Source of the DNA: Nioella sp. MMSF_3534 | Lineage (GTDB): Bacteria; Pseudomonadota; Alphaproteobacteria; Rhodobacterales; Rhodobacteraceae | Direction of reading: 5' to 3' | Length of the DNA: 64,000 nucleotides | NCBI RefSeq assembly: GCF_030732985.1 | Contig: NZ_JASHJX010000011.1 | Coordinates: forward strand, 1 to 64,000 | In this document: in pieces, positions 17,522 through 27,616 of the stretch | How positions within the stretch are numbered: the stretch's first letter is position 1 | Layout of the letters: each line of letters starts with the position of its first letter | Position numbers and translations under genes: made by a program | Notes under the pieces: generated by a model | The model's database searches: none | What the model was told of the DNA's origin: nothing | The model's input: only the letters and a program-made list of their open reading frames with translations

Positions 17522-18304
17522 ATGAAGATCGCCACCTTCAACATCAACGGAATCAAGGCGCGCTATCCGGCGCTGTGCGACTGGCTGGACGAATCACAGC
17601 CCGACGTGGCGCTGCTGCAGGAGATCAAGTCGGTGGATGAAAACTTCCCCCGCGAGATGTTCGAGGAACGCGGCTATAACGTGGAGACCCACGGGCAGAA
17701 GAGCTTCAACGGCGTGGCGATCCTGTCGAAACTGCCGCTGGAGGACGTCACGCGCGGCCTGCCCGGCGATGAGGCGGACGAACAGGCTCGCTGGATCGAG
17801 GCGACGGTGGTGGGCGAGGCCCATGCGGTGCGGCTCTGCGGGCTGTACCTGCCCAATGGCAACCCCTGCCCCGGCCCCAAATACGACTACAAGCTCGCGT
17901 GGATGGCCCGGATGGAGGCGCGGGCGCGGGCGCTGCTGGCCGAGGAAATGCCGGTGGTGATGGCGGGCGATTACAACATCATCCCGCAGGACGAAGACGC
18001 CGCCCGGCCCGAGGCCTGGAAAGACGATGCGCTGGCCCGGCCCGAAAGCCGCGCCGCCTATCGCCGCATTCTGAACCTCGGCTTCACCGAAGCGTTTCGC
18101 GCGCGTGTGGCGGGACCGGATCACTATTCCTTCTGGGACTACCAGGCCGGCGCGTGGCAGCGCAGCGATGGCATCCGTATCGACCACCTGCTGCTTAGCG
18201 CACAGGCGGCGGATCTGCTGGAGGAGTGCCAGATCGACAAGGACATCCGCGCGCGGGAAAAGCCCTCGGATCACGTGCCGGTCTGGATCGAGCTGGCGGC
18301 CTGA
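17522..18304 (+). CDS. xthA: Exodeoxyribonuclease III
   Basis: 260 residues starting MKIATFNINGIKARYPAL, the family N-terminus. Conserved metal and catalytic motifs: LLQEIKSVDENFP (Glu), NGVAILSK, LYLPNGNP, VVMAGDYNIIPQDED (Asp/Asn), FWDYQAGAW and a final SDHVPVWIEL (Asp-His). The enzyme is an AP endonuclease and 3'-exonuclease of base-excision repair. It converges with the ugpQ-like gene. The open frame begins at 17438, but the ATG at 17522 fits the family. Confidence 0.96.
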   Translation: MKIATFNINGIKARYPALCDWLDESQPDVALLQEIKSVDENFPREMFEERGYNVETHGQKSFNGVAILSKLPLEDVTRGLPGDEADEQARWIEATVVGEAHAVRLCGLYLPNGNPCPGPKYDYKLAWMARMEARARALLAEEMPVVMAGDYNIIPQDEDAARPEAWKDDALARPESRAAYRRILNLGFTEAFRARVAGPDHYSFWDYQAGAWQRSDGIRIDHLLLSAQAADLLEECQIDKDIRAREKPSDHVPVWIELAA

Positions 18305-18368
18305 CCCGGCCAGGAGGATTCACCGCCTTCGGGCGCGACACCGGCGATCAGATCGAGGAAATGGACCC

Positions 18369-19343
18369 TCAGCCCGTGGCCCGGATTGGCTGGACATCTT
18401 CGCGCCAGCTCAGGCCCCGGTCGAGCAACAGGCGCTGCGCGCGGGCCGGGTAGTCGGTGATGATCCCATCAACGCCCGCGTCAATGGCACGATGCATGTC
18501 CTCGGGGCTGTTGACCGTCCAAGTGTTGACGATCAGTCCCAGATCATGGGCCAGCGCCACCGCCTCTTGGTCCAGATCCTCATGATAGGGACACCAGAAC
18601 ATCCCGCCCATCTGCGAGATCATGCGGGGCAAAGACCCGTCGAACCGCGCCCAGGGGGCCGATCCGATCCAGGGCGAGCCGTCGAACACATTCGCATCCA
18701 TCGGCGGATTGGGACGCGGCAGGTAGCTGAGATAGGAGCGCGGCAGATCGGGCGCCTTGCGCGCCACCTCCTCCAGCACCCGCCAGTCGAAGCTTTGCAG
18801 GATTGCCCTGCCTTCCAGCCCGTGCGCGCGCAGGACCGACAGCACCGGGGCGACATAGTCGGGGATCGGCGGCGTGAATTCGGGATGGTCCGGGTGGCTC
18901 TTGATCTCGATATTCAGCCAGATCTCCCGATAGGCGGGTTCTGCCAGTATCCGCGCGAGATCTTCGAAACGTGGAATCCTCAGGCCGTTCAGAAAGGCCT
19001 GATCGGGATAGCGCGCGGCATAGGCTGTGCCCGCGCGCAGCCCGCCCACATCGTATCGGCTCAGCTCTTCATAGCTCAGGTCATGGATACGCGGCCCCTC
19101 CCCCGACAGCCAGTTGCCCTCCGCGTCGCGGGTCGAGGCGGACATGAGCCGGGGATTGTGGGTGATGACCGGAATACCGTCGCGGGTGGAGAGGATATCC
19201 AGCTCCACCACCTGCACGCCGATATCGAACGTGTTGCGAAAGGCCAGCAGCGTGTTTTCCGGCAAGACCCCCCGCGCGGCCCGATGCCCATGGAGCCGCA
19301 CGATGCCCGGGGCCCGGCGCAGAGGGGAGAGCCGGTCCACCAT
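18369..19343 (-). CDS. ugpQ: Glycerophosphodiester phosphodiesterase
   Basis: 324 residues. HGHRAARGVLPENTLLAF (about 19-36) carries the GDPD catalytic His and Glu, followed by VVELDILSTRDGIPVITHNPRL (Glu-x-Asp and His-Asn) and the C-terminal VNTWTVNSPEDMHRAIDAGVDGIITDYP. There is no signal peptide, so it acts in the cytoplasm, splitting imported glycerophosphodiesters to glycerol-3-phosphate and an alcohol. Its start overlaps the region of the ugpC stop (gap one base), making it the last gene of ugpBAECQ. Confidence 0.93.
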   Translation of the reverse strand: MVDRLSPLRRAPGIVRLHGHRAARGVLPENTLLAFRNTFDIGVQVVELDILSTRDGIPVITHNPRLMSASTRDAEGNWLSGEGPRIHDLSYEELSRYDVGGLRAGTAYAARYPDQAFLNGLRIPRFEDLARILAEPAYREIWLNIEIKSHPDHPEFTPPIPDYVAPVLSVLRAHGLEGRAILQSFDWRVLEEVARKAPDLPRSYLSYLPRPNPPMDANVFDGSPWIGSAPWARFDGSLPRMISQMGGMFWCPYHEDLDQEAVALAHDLGLIVNTWTVNSPEDMHRAIDAGVDGIITDYPARAQRLLLDRGLSWREDVQPIRATG

Positions 19344-19344
19344 C

Positions 19345-20397
19345 TCAGCCGATCCGCCGGTCGGTCTGGGCGTCAAAGAGATGCACCAGCTCAGGCGGCA
19401 GCGAGAACCGCAGCCTGTCACCGATCTGAACCTCGGAAATGCCCTCCAGGCTGATCACCATCTGCTGATCCGTGCCCTGAAGCGGCCCATGCAGCAGGGT
19501 GACGCCGCCCAGATGTTCCAGAAGTTCGACCTCCATTTCGATGGGGCCGGACGGGTCGCGTACAAGATGCTCGGGCCGCAATCCGCAGATCACACCGCCG
19601 CGCGCGGATTGAGCCGTGGGCACCACCGCGCCATTGGGAAGCGTGACAGAGAGACCATCGGCGGTCGCGCGGAAGAAATTCATTGCGGGGCTGCCGATGA
19701 AGCCCGCCACGAAGACGGAAGCGGGGCGTTCATAAAGCTCGATCGGAGTGCCGAACTGTTCCACATAGCCGCCGTTCAGAACCATCAGCCGGTCGCCAAG
19801 CGTCATTGCCTCGACCTGATCGTGGGTCACGAAAATCGACGTCACCCCAAGCCGCTTTTGCAGTTTGCGGATCTCCAGCCGCATCTGCACACGCAGCTTG
19901 GCGTCGAGGTTGGACAGCGGCTCATCGAACAGGAACACCTGCGGGTCGCGCACGATGGCGCGGCCCATGGCCACCCGCTGCCGCTGACCGCCCGACAGCT
20001 GCCGGGGCTTGCGGTCGAGATACTGCGCGATTTCCAGGATCTCGGCCGCTTCCTGTACGCGGCGGTCGATCTCGGCCTTTGGCATTTTGCGGATCTTGAG
20101 CCCATAGGCCATGTTCTGGCGCACGGTCATATGCGGGTAGAGCGCGTAGTTCTGGAACACCATGGCAATGTCGCGGTCCGCCGGTTCCAGCCCGTTGACC
20201 ATCTTGTCGCCGATAAACACCTCGCCCGAGGTGATGCTTTCCAGCCCCGCGATCATCCGCAGAAGCGTGGACTTGCCGCAACCCGAGGGGCCAACGATGA
20301 CGACGAACTCGCCATCTTCGATGTCCGCGCCGATGTGATGCAAGACCTCGGTCGGCCCATAGGATTTCGTAAGGGAGTCGAGCGTAATTCCAGCCAT
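19345..20397 (-). CDS. ugpC: Glycerol-3-phosphate ABC transporter ATPase
   Basis: 350 residues. Walker [17 protein letters not shown] (about 36-51), signature [19 protein letters not shown], Walker [17 protein letters not shown] and switch His (FVTHDQVEA), then a C-terminal TOBE-type domain as in MalK/UgpC. It powers uptake of sn-glycerol-3-phosphate and glycerophosphodiesters. Placement directly after ugpA and ugpE, 10 bases from ugpE, supports the substrate assignment. Confidence 0.94.
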   Translation of the reverse strand: MAGITLDSLTKSYGPTEVLHHIGADIEDGEFVVIVGPSGCGKSTLLRMIAGLESITSGEVFIGDKMVNGLEPADRDIAMVFQNYALYPHMTVRQNMAYGLKIRKMPKAEIDRRVQEAAEILEIAQYLDRKPRQLSGGQRQRVAMGRAIVRDPQVFLFDEPLSNLDAKLRVQMRLEIRKLQKRLGVTSIFVTHDQVEAMTLGDRLMVLNGGYVEQFGTPIELYERPASVFVAGFIGSPAMNFFRATADGLSVTLPNGAVVPTAQSARGGVICGLRPEHLVRDPSGPIEMEVELLEHLGGVTLLHGPLQGTDQQMVISLEGISEVQIGDRLRFSLPPELVHLFDAQTDRRIG

Positions 20398-20407
20398 TTG
20401 GCGCGTC

Positions 20408-21259
20408 CTATTTGTCGGTCTCGGTCAGCCCTTGCACGAAGAGCTTTTGCATGGCGATCACCACGAAGATCGGCGGGATCATGGCCAGAAGGGCCGTCAT
20501 CATGATGATGTTCCACTGGGGCGACTGTTCTGCCGCCTCCAGCATCTGCTTGATCGAAACCACGATGGTCATCATGTCGGTGTCGGTGGTGATCAGAAGC
20601 GGCCAGAGATACTGGTTCCAGCCATAGATGAAGAGGATCACGAAAAGCGCCGCGATATTGGTGCGCGACAGCGGGATGACGATGTCCCAGAAGAACCGCA
20701 TCGGCCCCGCCCCGTCGATCCGGGCACTTTCCAGCATCTCGTCGGGGATGGTCAGGAAGACCTGCCGGAACATGAAAGTGGCCGTGGCCGAGGCAATCAG
20801 CGGCACCGTCAGGCCCCAATAGCTGTTCAGCATGCCAAGGTCCGCGATCACCTCGAAGGTGGGCAGGATGCGGACCTCGACGGGCAGCATCAGGGTGATG
20901 AAGATCATCCAGAAGAACCCCATGCGGAAGGGGAACTTGAAATAGACGATGGCGAAGGCCGACAGCAGCGAAATGGCGATTTTGCCGATGGCGATCATCA
21001 GCGCCATGACCATCGAGTTCATCAGCATCATCCACACGGGCGCGGTATTGGTGCCTTCCAGCCCCGATCCCCACAGCGTCTGGCGCAGGTTCACGAAGAA
21101 CTGGTCGCCGGGCAGCATCGGGATGGGCGTTTGCAGCATCCGCTCGGCCTCATGGCTGGCGCCGACGAAGGTGATCCAGACCGGCAGCGCTACGATGGCA
21201 ACGCCAAGTAGCAGCACGATATGGGCCAGGATCGACAGGAGGGGACGATTTTCAACCAT
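20408..21259 (-). CDS. ugpE: Glycerol-3-phosphate ABC transporter permease
   Basis: 283 residues, six predicted membrane helices. The EAA loop is recognisable as [29 protein letters not shown] (about 195-223), the cytoplasmic contact with UgpC. The C-terminal half ([31 protein letters not shown]) matches UgpE. Its ATG overlaps the ugpA stop by one base (TGATG), indicating coupled translation. Confidence 0.93.
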   Translation of the reverse strand: MVENRPLLSILAHIVLLLGVAIVALPVWITFVGASHEAERMLQTPIPMLPGDQFFVNLRQTLWGSGLEGTNTAPVWMMLMNSMVMALMIAIGKIAISLLSAFAIVYFKFPFRMGFFWMIFITLMLPVEVRILPTFEVIADLGMLNSYWGLTVPLIASATATFMFRQVFLTIPDEMLESARIDGAGPMRFFWDIVIPLSRTNIAALFVILFIYGWNQYLWPLLITTDTDMMTIVVSIKQMLEAAEQSPQWNIIMMTALLAMIPPIFVVIAMQKLFVQGLTETDK

Positions 21260-22140
21260 CAGTACTGAACCCTCTTTTCGATGAAGCGGAACTGGATCAC
21301 CGTCATCACGATGACCAGGAACATCAGGATGACCGACTGTGCCGCCGATCCTCCAAGGTCGAGGCCGATGAAGCCGTCGTTATAGACCTTGTAGACCAGC
21401 GTCGTGGTGGAATTGGCGGGGCCGCCTTGCGTGACCGCATGGATGATCCCGAAGGTTTCGAAGAACGCATAGACCGCGTTGATGACCAGCAGGAAGAAGG
21501 TGGTGGGCGAAATCAGCGGGAAGATGATCGTCGCGAACCGGCGAATCGGGCCTGCTCCGTCGATGGCCGCGGCCTCGATGATCGAGCGTGGGATCGACTG
21601 CATGGCGGCAAGGTAGAACAGGAAGTTATAGGCCACCTGTTTCCACGCGGCAGCGATAATCACAAGGAACATCGCCTGACTTCCATTCAGGTAGTGGTTC
21701 CAGTCATATCCAACCATTTCAAGCAGATAGGGGAAGATCCCGATGGTTGGATTGAACATGAACAGGAACAGCGCCCCGGCCAGAACCGGCGCCACCGCGT
21801 AGGGCCAGATCAGAAGCGTGCGGTAGGTGGTCGATCCGCGGATCACCCGGTCGGCAAAGCCCGCGAGGATCAGCGCGAAACTCATCGACAGGAACGCGAC
21901 GGCGGCGGAGAAGAAGATCGTCCGGCCAAAGCTGTCGCGGTAATGGTCGTCCTGCAGCAGGTATTCGAAATTCTCGAACCAGACGAATTCCGTCGAGAAA
22001 CCGAAGGCGTCCTCGATCAGGAAGGACTGGTAGACCGCCTGGCTTGCAGGCCAGATGAAGAAGATCAGCGTGATGATGACCTGCGGCGCGACCAGTAGAT
22101 AGGGCAGCAGGGACGCCGGGAAGTGAACGCGCTTGAGCAT
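21259..22140 (-). CDS. ugpA: Glycerol-3-phosphate ABC transporter permease
   Basis: 293 residues, six membrane helices; the EAA loop is [61 protein letters not shown] is characteristic of UgpA. It follows ugpB after an 80-base gap with a stem-loop that probably sets the ratio of binding protein to permease mRNA. Confidence 0.93.
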   Translation of the reverse strand: MLKRVHFPASLLPYLLVAPQVIITLIFFIWPASQAVYQSFLIEDAFGFSTEFVWFENFEYLLQDDHYRDSFGRTIFFSAAVAFLSMSFALILAGFADRVIRGSTTYRTLLIWPYAVAPVLAGALFLFMFNPTIGIFPYLLEMVGYDWNHYLNGSQAMFLVIIAAAWKQVAYNFLFYLAAMQSIPRSIIEAAAIDGAGPIRRFATIIFPLISPTTFFLLVINAVYAFFETFGIIHAVTQGGPANSTTTLVYKVYNDGFIGLDLGGSAAQSVILMFLVIVMTVIQFRFIEKRVQY

Positions 22141-22169
22141 CGGGAAGGAACCGGGTGCGGAAGGGAAAG

Positions 22170-22197
22170 GCCCGGCGGCTGGATGAAGCCGCCGGGC
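22170..22197 (-). terminator. Intercistronic stem-loop between ugpB and ugpA
   Basis: On the plus strand GCCCGGCGGCT (22170-22180), loop GGATGA, AGCCGCCGGGC (22187-22197): a perfect 11-bp stem. In the direction of transcription it follows the ugpB stop and is trailed by CTTTCCC. Such structures after binding-protein genes usually give partial termination or 3'-end protection. Confidence 0.75.
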
Positions 22198-22220
22198 GTT
22201 CTCGCGTCAGCTGGACGCGA

Positions 22221-23525
22221 TCAGTTCACGGACCGCTCGAAGCGGCGCAGCAGCTCGTTGCCGCGTTCAACCGCATTGTCGAGCGCTTCCTGGGCGGTCT
22301 GGTCACCGGCCCACAGTGCTTCCAGCTCTTCGTTGATCACATCCCGCACCTGCACGAAGTTGCCGAAGCGGATGCCACGGGAATTCGGGGTGGGGGCGTT
22401 CAGGCTAAGCTGCTGGATGGCGGTGTCGGTGCCGGGGTTTTCCGCGTAGAAGCCCTGCTCCTGCCCCAGCTCGTAGGCTGCCGTGGTGATCGGCACATAG
22501 CCGGTTTCCTGGCTCCACCAGGCCTGCACCTCGGGCGAGGACAGGTAGGTCATGAACTGGGCCAGACCCTCGTATTCCGCCGCATCATGGCCACGCAGCG
22601 CCCACAGGGTCGCGCCACCGATGATCGAGTTCTGCGGCGCATCCGCAAGATCGGTGTCCAGCGGCAGCATGGTCTGACCGAACTCGAACTCCGCCTGTGC
22701 GACCATCGACCCATAATAGGCCGAAGAGTTCATCCACATGCCGCATTCGCCATTGGTGAACATCGGCAGCGAGTCACCGCGACGACCACCATAGACGAAG
22801 AGGTTGCCCTCCTGCATGTCGGCAAGACGCTGAAGACGGTTTGCAACGGCCTCGGTGTTGAAGGTGAACTCGGTGTCAAACCCGGCAAAGCCGTTTTCCT
22901 GCGTGCCCATGGGCATGTCGTGCCAGGCCGAGAAGTTCTCGATCATCACCCAGCTCTGCCAGCCGATGGCAAGACCGCAGGCCATGCCGTTGTCGACCAG
23001 GGCCTGCGCGACGGCTTCCACGTCATCCCAGGTGGTGGGCACATCGACGCCGGCGGCGGCCAGTGCGTCTGCGTTATACCACATCACCGGGGACGAGCTG
23101 TTGAAGGGCATCGACAGCAGCTCGCCTTCCGGGGTCTGGTAATAGGACACAACGGCGGGCAGATAGGCGTCGCCATCGAAGGGCTCACCGGCATCGGCCA
23201 TCATTTCCTCGACCGGGTAGATCGCGCCCTCTGCGGCCATCATGGTGGCGGTGCCGACCTCGAAGACCTGCACCAGATGCGGCTGCTCACCGGCGCGGAA
23301 GGCGGCGATGGCGGCGGTCATGGTCTCGGTGTAGTTGCCCTTGTAGGTGGGCACGATCACGTAGTCGGACTGCATGGCGTTGAACTCGGCGGCCATACGG
23401 TCGATGCGCTCACCGTTGGCGCCGCCCATGGCGTGCCACCAGTGAATCTCGGTCTGTGCGGCGGCAGCCCCGGCCATCAGGCCAACGAGGGCGGAACTCG
23501 CCAATAGCGTCTTGGTGAAGGTCAT
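22221..23525 (-). CDS. ugpB: Periplasmic glycerol-3-phosphate binding protein
   Basis: 434 residues; start MTFTKTLLASSALVGLMAGAAAAQ chosen for its signal peptide and AGGGAGAGAAG upstream, rather than the frame opening at 23594. EIHWWHAMGG at the mature N-terminus, SMPFNSSSPVMWYN and PMFTNGECGMWMNSSAYY are the characteristic UgpB ligand-binding segments. It delivers glycerol-3-phosphate or glycerophosphodiesters to UgpAE. First gene of ugpBAECQ, divergent from a LysR gene. Confidence 0.94.
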   Translation of the reverse strand: MTFTKTLLASSALVGLMAGAAAAQTEIHWWHAMGGANGERIDRMAAEFNAMQSDYVIVPTYKGNYTETMTAAIAAFRAGEQPHLVQVFEVGTATMMAAEGAIYPVEEMMADAGEPFDGDAYLPAVVSYYQTPEGELLSMPFNSSSPVMWYNADALAAAGVDVPTTWDDVEAVAQALVDNGMACGLAIGWQSWVMIENFSAWHDMPMGTQENGFAGFDTEFTFNTEAVANRLQRLADMQEGNLFVYGGRRGDSLPMFTNGECGMWMNSSAYYGSMVAQAEFEFGQTMLPLDTDLADAPQNSIIGGATLWALRGHDAAEYEGLAQFMTYLSSPEVQAWWSQETGYVPITTAAYELGQEQGFYAENPGTDTAIQQLSLNAPTPNSRGIRFGNFVQVRDVINEELEALWAGDQTAQEALDNAVERGNELLRRFERSVN

Positions 23526-23685
23526 TTCTTCTCTCCCTGACAGAAATGCAGCAGTTATGCGCGGCAGCTTTCGGGAGAGACGGAAATAATTCAAGTGAAT
23601 TTTTTATGTCCCATTTCATAACATTGTATTATATTCTGCGTTTGAAAACAGTCGCTTTCGCAGCAGCAGAAAGAAAGATAACCCA
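23526..23685. promoter_or_regulatory. AT-rich divergent promoter region, ugpB / LysR gene
   Basis: 160 bases, with about 23585-23645 clearly poorer in GC than the surroundings (runs such as GAATTTTTTATG and TTGTATTATATTC). Promoters for both genes should lie here. I do not see a convincing Pho-box direct repeat or a clean LysR dyad. Confidence 0.5.
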
Positions 23686-24606
23686 TTGAAATTTCAGCTC
23701 AGACAACTGGAAGCCTTCCGCGCTGTGGCGGAAACGGGCAATGTCACAAAGGCCGCTCAGGCGCTTGGGGTGTCACAACCCGCTGTCAGCCGATTGCTGT
23801 CGGATTTCTCCAAATCCATCGGCTTCGAGCTGTTCGAACGCCGACAGGGGCTGCTGCACCCGACAAGTGAGTCGCGCTACCTGCTGACCGAGGTGCGCCG
23901 GGTACTGGACGGGCTGGAGCATCTCGAAGACCTGCGCCGCGACCTGACCGAGCGCACCGCCGGGCACATCCGCATCGCCTGCCTGCCGGGGTTCGCCACC
24001 AGCCACCTGCCCGGCGTGTTGATGCGCTTTCTGGCGGACCGGCCCGGTGTCACGGTCACGCTGGAACCCGACCGGCCCGAACGTATCCTCGAATGGATCA
24101 TCGGCGAGCAATATGATTGCGGCATCACCGACGCCTTTCCCGGCCACCCCGCCACGGAAAGCAGCGATGTGCTGATCCGGTCGGTCTGCATCCTGCCCAA
24201 GGGGCACCGGCTGGCCGCGAAAAGCCACATCACCCCGATTGATCTGGCCGAGGAAAAGATGATCCACACCCGCCGCGACAGCCGCTTCTTTCACCGGCTA
24301 AGCCGGGCGTTCTCCAATTACGGGGTCGAGATCAATTCCTGGATCGAGGTGCGCCAGTTCACCGCCGCCTGCACCATCGTGGCCGAAGGCATGGGCGCGT
24401 CCGTGGTCAGCGCATTGGATGCCGCGCAGTTCGAAGGGCAAGGCGTGGTGATCCGGCCCTTCACGCCGCCCATCCATCACCGGCTGACCATCCTGCGCCC
24501 CGCCACCGGCAGCCGCACGCCCATTGTGCTGGATTTCATCGACGCCTTCACCCGCAGCCTGGAGCCCTATCTGGCCAGCGCAGGCAGCGGCGGCGATCCG
24601 GGCTGA
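23686..24606 (+). CDS. LysR-family transcriptional regulator, divergent from ugp
   Basis: 306 residues from a TTG start (TTG AAA TTT CAG); no ATG or GTG fits the helix-turn-helix N-terminus, and AGAAAG lies upstream. The HTH is LEAFRAVAETGNVTKAAQALGVSQPAVSRLLSDF (about 8-41), followed by a periplasmic-binding-like effector domain (GHIRIACLPGF...). It may control ugpBAECQ because the genes share one promoter region. That would be unusual, since ugp is usually phosphate-regulated by PhoB or a DeoR-type regulator; effector unknown. Confidence 0.85.
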   Translation: MKFQLRQLEAFRAVAETGNVTKAAQALGVSQPAVSRLLSDFSKSIGFELFERRQGLLHPTSESRYLLTEVRRVLDGLEHLEDLRRDLTERTAGHIRIACLPGFATSHLPGVLMRFLADRPGVTVTLEPDRPERILEWIIGEQYDCGITDAFPGHPATESSDVLIRSVCILPKGHRLAAKSHITPIDLAEEKMIHTRRDSRFFHRLSRAFSNYGVEINSWIEVRQFTAACTIVAEGMGASVVSALDAAQFEGQGVVIRPFTPPIHHRLTILRPATGSRTPIVLDFIDAFTRSLEPYLASAGSGGDPG

Positions 24607-24704
24607 GGCGACACTGGCAGGGTTCGCAACCGGATTGGCAGGATTTGCAAGTGCCCCTGAGGGCCTGCGCCCCTATACTGGCCCTGCCAATCCCGGAGCC
24701 GCCT

Positions 24705-25703
24705 ATGTCCACCCCCGACCGTTTCCCCATAGCCAAGCATATGGAGCGTCTCTGCCTCGGGCTGAAACTGCCCTCCGACCGGGTGCTGGCCCGCGCCGGT
24801 CTGCCAACCGATTTCTTCGCCAGTGAGGGGCGCGGCGCGACGGCTGCTCAGGTCTTTGCCCTGTGGCGGGCGGCAGAGACGGAACATGGCAGCGCGGAGA
24901 TGGCGTTCGACCTTGCGATGATCTCTGCCAAGGGCCAGTTCATCCCTGCCCTCTTCGCCTTTTCCTGTAGCCCGACCGTCGAGATCGGCTTTCAGCGGCT
25001 GTCGCTGTTCAAACCGCTGGCGGGGCCGTTCCGACTGACCCTTCAAAGCGACCTCGACGGGCTGTCCCTGCGCTTTGCCTCGCTGTCGCCCCATGATCCC
25101 CTGCCCGACAGCCTTGCGGCCTTCGAGCTTGTGTTCCTGGTCAACATTCTGCGCAACCTGACCGGCGAACAGGTGGTGCCCGACCGGGTGGACCTGCCCG
25201 CCTATGAGGGCGACCGCGCGCGGCTGGACAGTTATCTCGGCACCCCGGTGCGGTACGGGCATGGCTCGGGCCTGCGCCTGGCGCCACGGGATGCAAACCT
25301 GCCGCTCATCAGCCATGATGACGACCTGTGGCAGATGTTCGAACCGCGGCTGCGGCGGGATCTCGTTGCGCTTGGTGCGCGGCAGGCCTGCGCGGACCGG
25401 GTGCGGGCTGCGCTGATCGAGATGCTGCCAGCGGGCCGCGCCACGGCGGATGCGGTCGGCAGCCATCTGGGCCTGTCCACCCGCAGCCTGCACCGGCGGC
25501 TGAGCAGCGAAGGCACCAGTTTTCAGACCATCCTGAACGCCACGCGCACGGAACTGTCGCTGCATTACCTGCGCCGCGAGGATGTGAGCATCGAGGAAAT
25601 CTCGTATCTGTTGGCCTTCCGCGACCCCAATTCCTTCTACCGCGCCTTTCGGGGCTGGACCGGCATGACCCCACGCGAGGCGCGGGACCAGCCCCACCCC
25701 TAG
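24705..25703 (+). CDS. AraC-family transcriptional regulator (OruR-like architecture)
   Basis: 332 residues; ATG at 24705 has GGAG at spacing seven. The N-terminal about 190 residues resemble the arabinose-binding-type domain of OruR/ArgR-like AraC proteins (ARAGLPTDFFASEGRGATAAQVFALW), and the C-terminal HTH pair is ATADAVGSHLGLSTRSLHRRLSSEGTSF and VSIEEISYLLAFRDPNSFYRAFRGWTGMTPREAR. The 3' end overlaps the convergent ribokinase by four bases. Target and effector unknown. Confidence 0.85.
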   Translation: MSTPDRFPIAKHMERLCLGLKLPSDRVLARAGLPTDFFASEGRGATAAQVFALWRAAETEHGSAEMAFDLAMISAKGQFIPALFAFSCSPTVEIGFQRLSLFKPLAGPFRLTLQSDLDGLSLRFASLSPHDPLPDSLAAFELVFLVNILRNLTGEQVVPDRVDLPAYEGDRARLDSYLGTPVRYGHGSGLRLAPRDANLPLISHDDDLWQMFEPRLRRDLVALGARQACADRVRAALIEMLPAGRATADAVGSHLGLSTRSLHRRLSSEGTSFQTILNATRTELSLHYLRREDVSIEEISYLLAFRDPNSFYRAFRGWTGMTPREARDQPHP

Positions 25704-26569
25704 CCGCGCTCTGCCAGGAACCTGTCCACCTCACCCCCCATGGGAATGGCCTCTGCCGCACCGGGGCGGGTGACCTGGATGGCCGCCGCCGCCGAGGCGC
25801 GGGTCAGGGCAACATCCAACGGCTGGCCCGCATCTATCCCGGCCAGCGCGTAACCCAAAAAGGTATCGCCCGCGCCGGTGGTGTCGACGGGGACGACCTT
25901 GAAGGCATCGACCCGCGTTGCCGCCGCGCCCGCGATATAGGCCGCGCCCCGGCTGCCATAGGTCACCAGCAGGTCGATCCCGTCGAGCGCGCCTTGCGGC
26001 AGGGCGGTGCGAAGCTGTGCCTCCTCCACCTCGTTGACGGAAAGAAGGTCGGTAAACGGCAGGATGTCGCGCACCGCCTCCGGGTCAAAGGGGGCGGCGC
26101 AATAGCAGACCTTCAGCCCCCTGCCCCGCGCCAGCCGGGCGGCCTCGACCCCCGCGCTTGTTTCGTTCTGCAAAAGCAGCCAGTCGCCGGGCTGAGCGCT
26201 GCCAAGCGCCGTTTCCACCTGATCCTCTGTTACCTGCCGGTTCGCACCGGGAAAGAGGATAATGGCATTCTCCGCCGCGTCATCGACCGCGATAATGGCA
26301 TGGCCCGTCGGCACCTCGCCCTGCACCACACAGGACACATCCACCCCATCCGCCGCCAGCCGGTCCACCGTCCACTGCCCTTCCGGCCCGATGGCGCCGA
26401 TATGGCGCACGGACCCGCCCGCGCGGGCAATGGCGATGGATTGATTGGCCCCCTTGCCGCCAAGCCCGGTCTGAAGCGCCCGCGCCGCGATGGTTTCGCC
26501 GGGCGCGGGAAGATGATCCATCCGGTAGGAATGGTCGATGTTGATCGAGCCGAGATTGTAGATCGTCAT
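25700..26569 (-). CDS. rbsK: PfkB-family sugar kinase, probable ribokinase
   Basis: 289 residues. GGKGANQSIAIARAG (about 37-51) is the first PfkB signature and VDTTGAGDTFLGYALAG (about 236-252) the second, including the catalytic Asp of GAGD. N-terminal LGSINIDHSYRMDHLPAPGETI fits ribokinase. No ribose transporter is adjacent, so substrate assignment to ribose rests on sequence alone; other pentoses or nucleoside-derived sugars are possible. Confidence 0.82.
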   Translation of the reverse strand: MTIYNLGSINIDHSYRMDHLPAPGETIAARALQTGLGGKGANQSIAIARAGGSVRHIGAIGPEGQWTVDRLAADGVDVSCVVQGEVPTGHAIIAVDDAAENAIILFPGANRQVTEDQVETALGSAQPGDWLLLQNETSAGVEAARLARGRGLKVCYCAAPFDPEAVRDILPFTDLLSVNEVEEAQLRTALPQGALDGIDLLVTYGSRGAAYIAGAAATRVDAFKVVPVDTTGAGDTFLGYALAGIDAGQPLDVALTRASAAAAIQVTRPGAAEAIPMGGEVDRFLAERG

Positions 26570-26672
26570 GGCACCTGTCCGCCTGCCTGAAAGTCAGAGA
26601 CTAGCGCCTCTCCCGCGCACCTGTCAGCCCTGTTTCGCCACTCGATCCGCATTGCAGAGCCGCGCAAGAAGA

Positions 26673-27608
26673 TCAGCCCGCCAGCCCCATCTGGGCGATG
26701 GTCCGGGTCAGGGCGGTGACGAACAGCCCTTCTTCTGCCCCCGGTTCCGCATCTTCACGGCGCAGCAACCCGACCGGCCCCCGCGTCATCCCGGTCTCAA
26801 ACGGCAGCCGCACCAGCCGCCCCTCTGCCAGTTCGTTCCAGACCACCCCGCGAGAGATGATCCAGACCGCATCGCTTTCGCGGGTATAGACCCGGCCAAA
26901 CGCGCCTGAGACGGTTTCCAGCGCCTTCGGCGGCGCACCGATGCCATGGCCGATCAGAAACCGTTCCACCAGCGGCCGGATCGCGGCGGCGGCGGGCGGG
27001 TAGATGACCGGCCAGTTCACGATATCCTCCAGCCGGGGGGCATCGAGCAGCGGATGGCCGGGGCGCACCACGAAATCCACCTCTTCCTGATAGAGCTGCG
27101 TAAAGCTCAGGTTCTGCATGATCGACGGATCGCCAAGCCGCCCGATCACCATCCCCACGGCACCGCTGCGCAGTTGGTCCACCAGATAGGCAATCGGCCC
27201 GTCCAGAACGCGCAGCGACGCGCTTGGCGACAGGCGTTCGAACTCTGCCACCGCACGGGGCAACAGGGCCGCCGCGACGGAAGGAAGCGCGCCGATGCTG
27301 ATCTCGGCGCGCTTTCCCGTCGCATCGAGCTGCGCGATGCCATCGAGCCCATGATCCAGCGCCGAGAGGCTCATATCCGCGAAATGCGCAAAGACCTGCC
27401 CCGCATCCGTCAGGCTGACCCCGGCCCTGCTGCGCAGAAGCAGCGTCTTGCCGAGGATCTGTTCCAGCTCCTTCAGGGTCTTGGAAATCGCGGGCTGTGT
27501 CAGGCTCAGCCGCTCTGCCGCGCGTTTCAGGCTGCCTTGCCGCACGGTCTCGGTGAAGCACTGGATATGGCGCAGCTTGATGCGGCTGCGGATCGCTTTG
27601 TTATCCAT
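26673..27608 (-). CDS. pcaQ: LysR-family activator PcaQ
   Basis: 311 residues from the ATG at 27608 (MDNKAIRSRIKLRHIQCF); a GTG at 27644 in the same frame would place the operator-like repeats inside the gene, so the shorter start is preferred. HTH: GSLKRAAERLSLTQPAISKTLKELE. GALPSVAAALLPRAVAEF and PLLDAPRLEDIVNWPVIYPP resemble PcaQ of rhizobia and roseobacters. PcaQ activates protocatechuate genes in response to carboxymuconate or 3-oxoadipate-type intermediates. It is divergent from pobA-pcaDCHG, the expected arrangement. Confidence 0.88.
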   Translation of the reverse strand: MDNKAIRSRIKLRHIQCFTETVRQGSLKRAAERLSLTQPAISKTLKELEQILGKTLLLRSRAGVSLTDAGQVFAHFADMSLSALDHGLDGIAQLDATGKRAEISIGALPSVAAALLPRAVAEFERLSPSASLRVLDGPIAYLVDQLRSGAVGMVIGRLGDPSIMQNLSFTQLYQEEVDFVVRPGHPLLDAPRLEDIVNWPVIYPPAAAAIRPLVERFLIGHGIGAPPKALETVSGAFGRVYTRESDAVWIISRGVVWNELAEGRLVRLPFETGMTRGPVGLLRREDAEPGAEEGLFVTALTRTIAQMGLAG

Positions 27609-27616
27609 TTGGGAAA

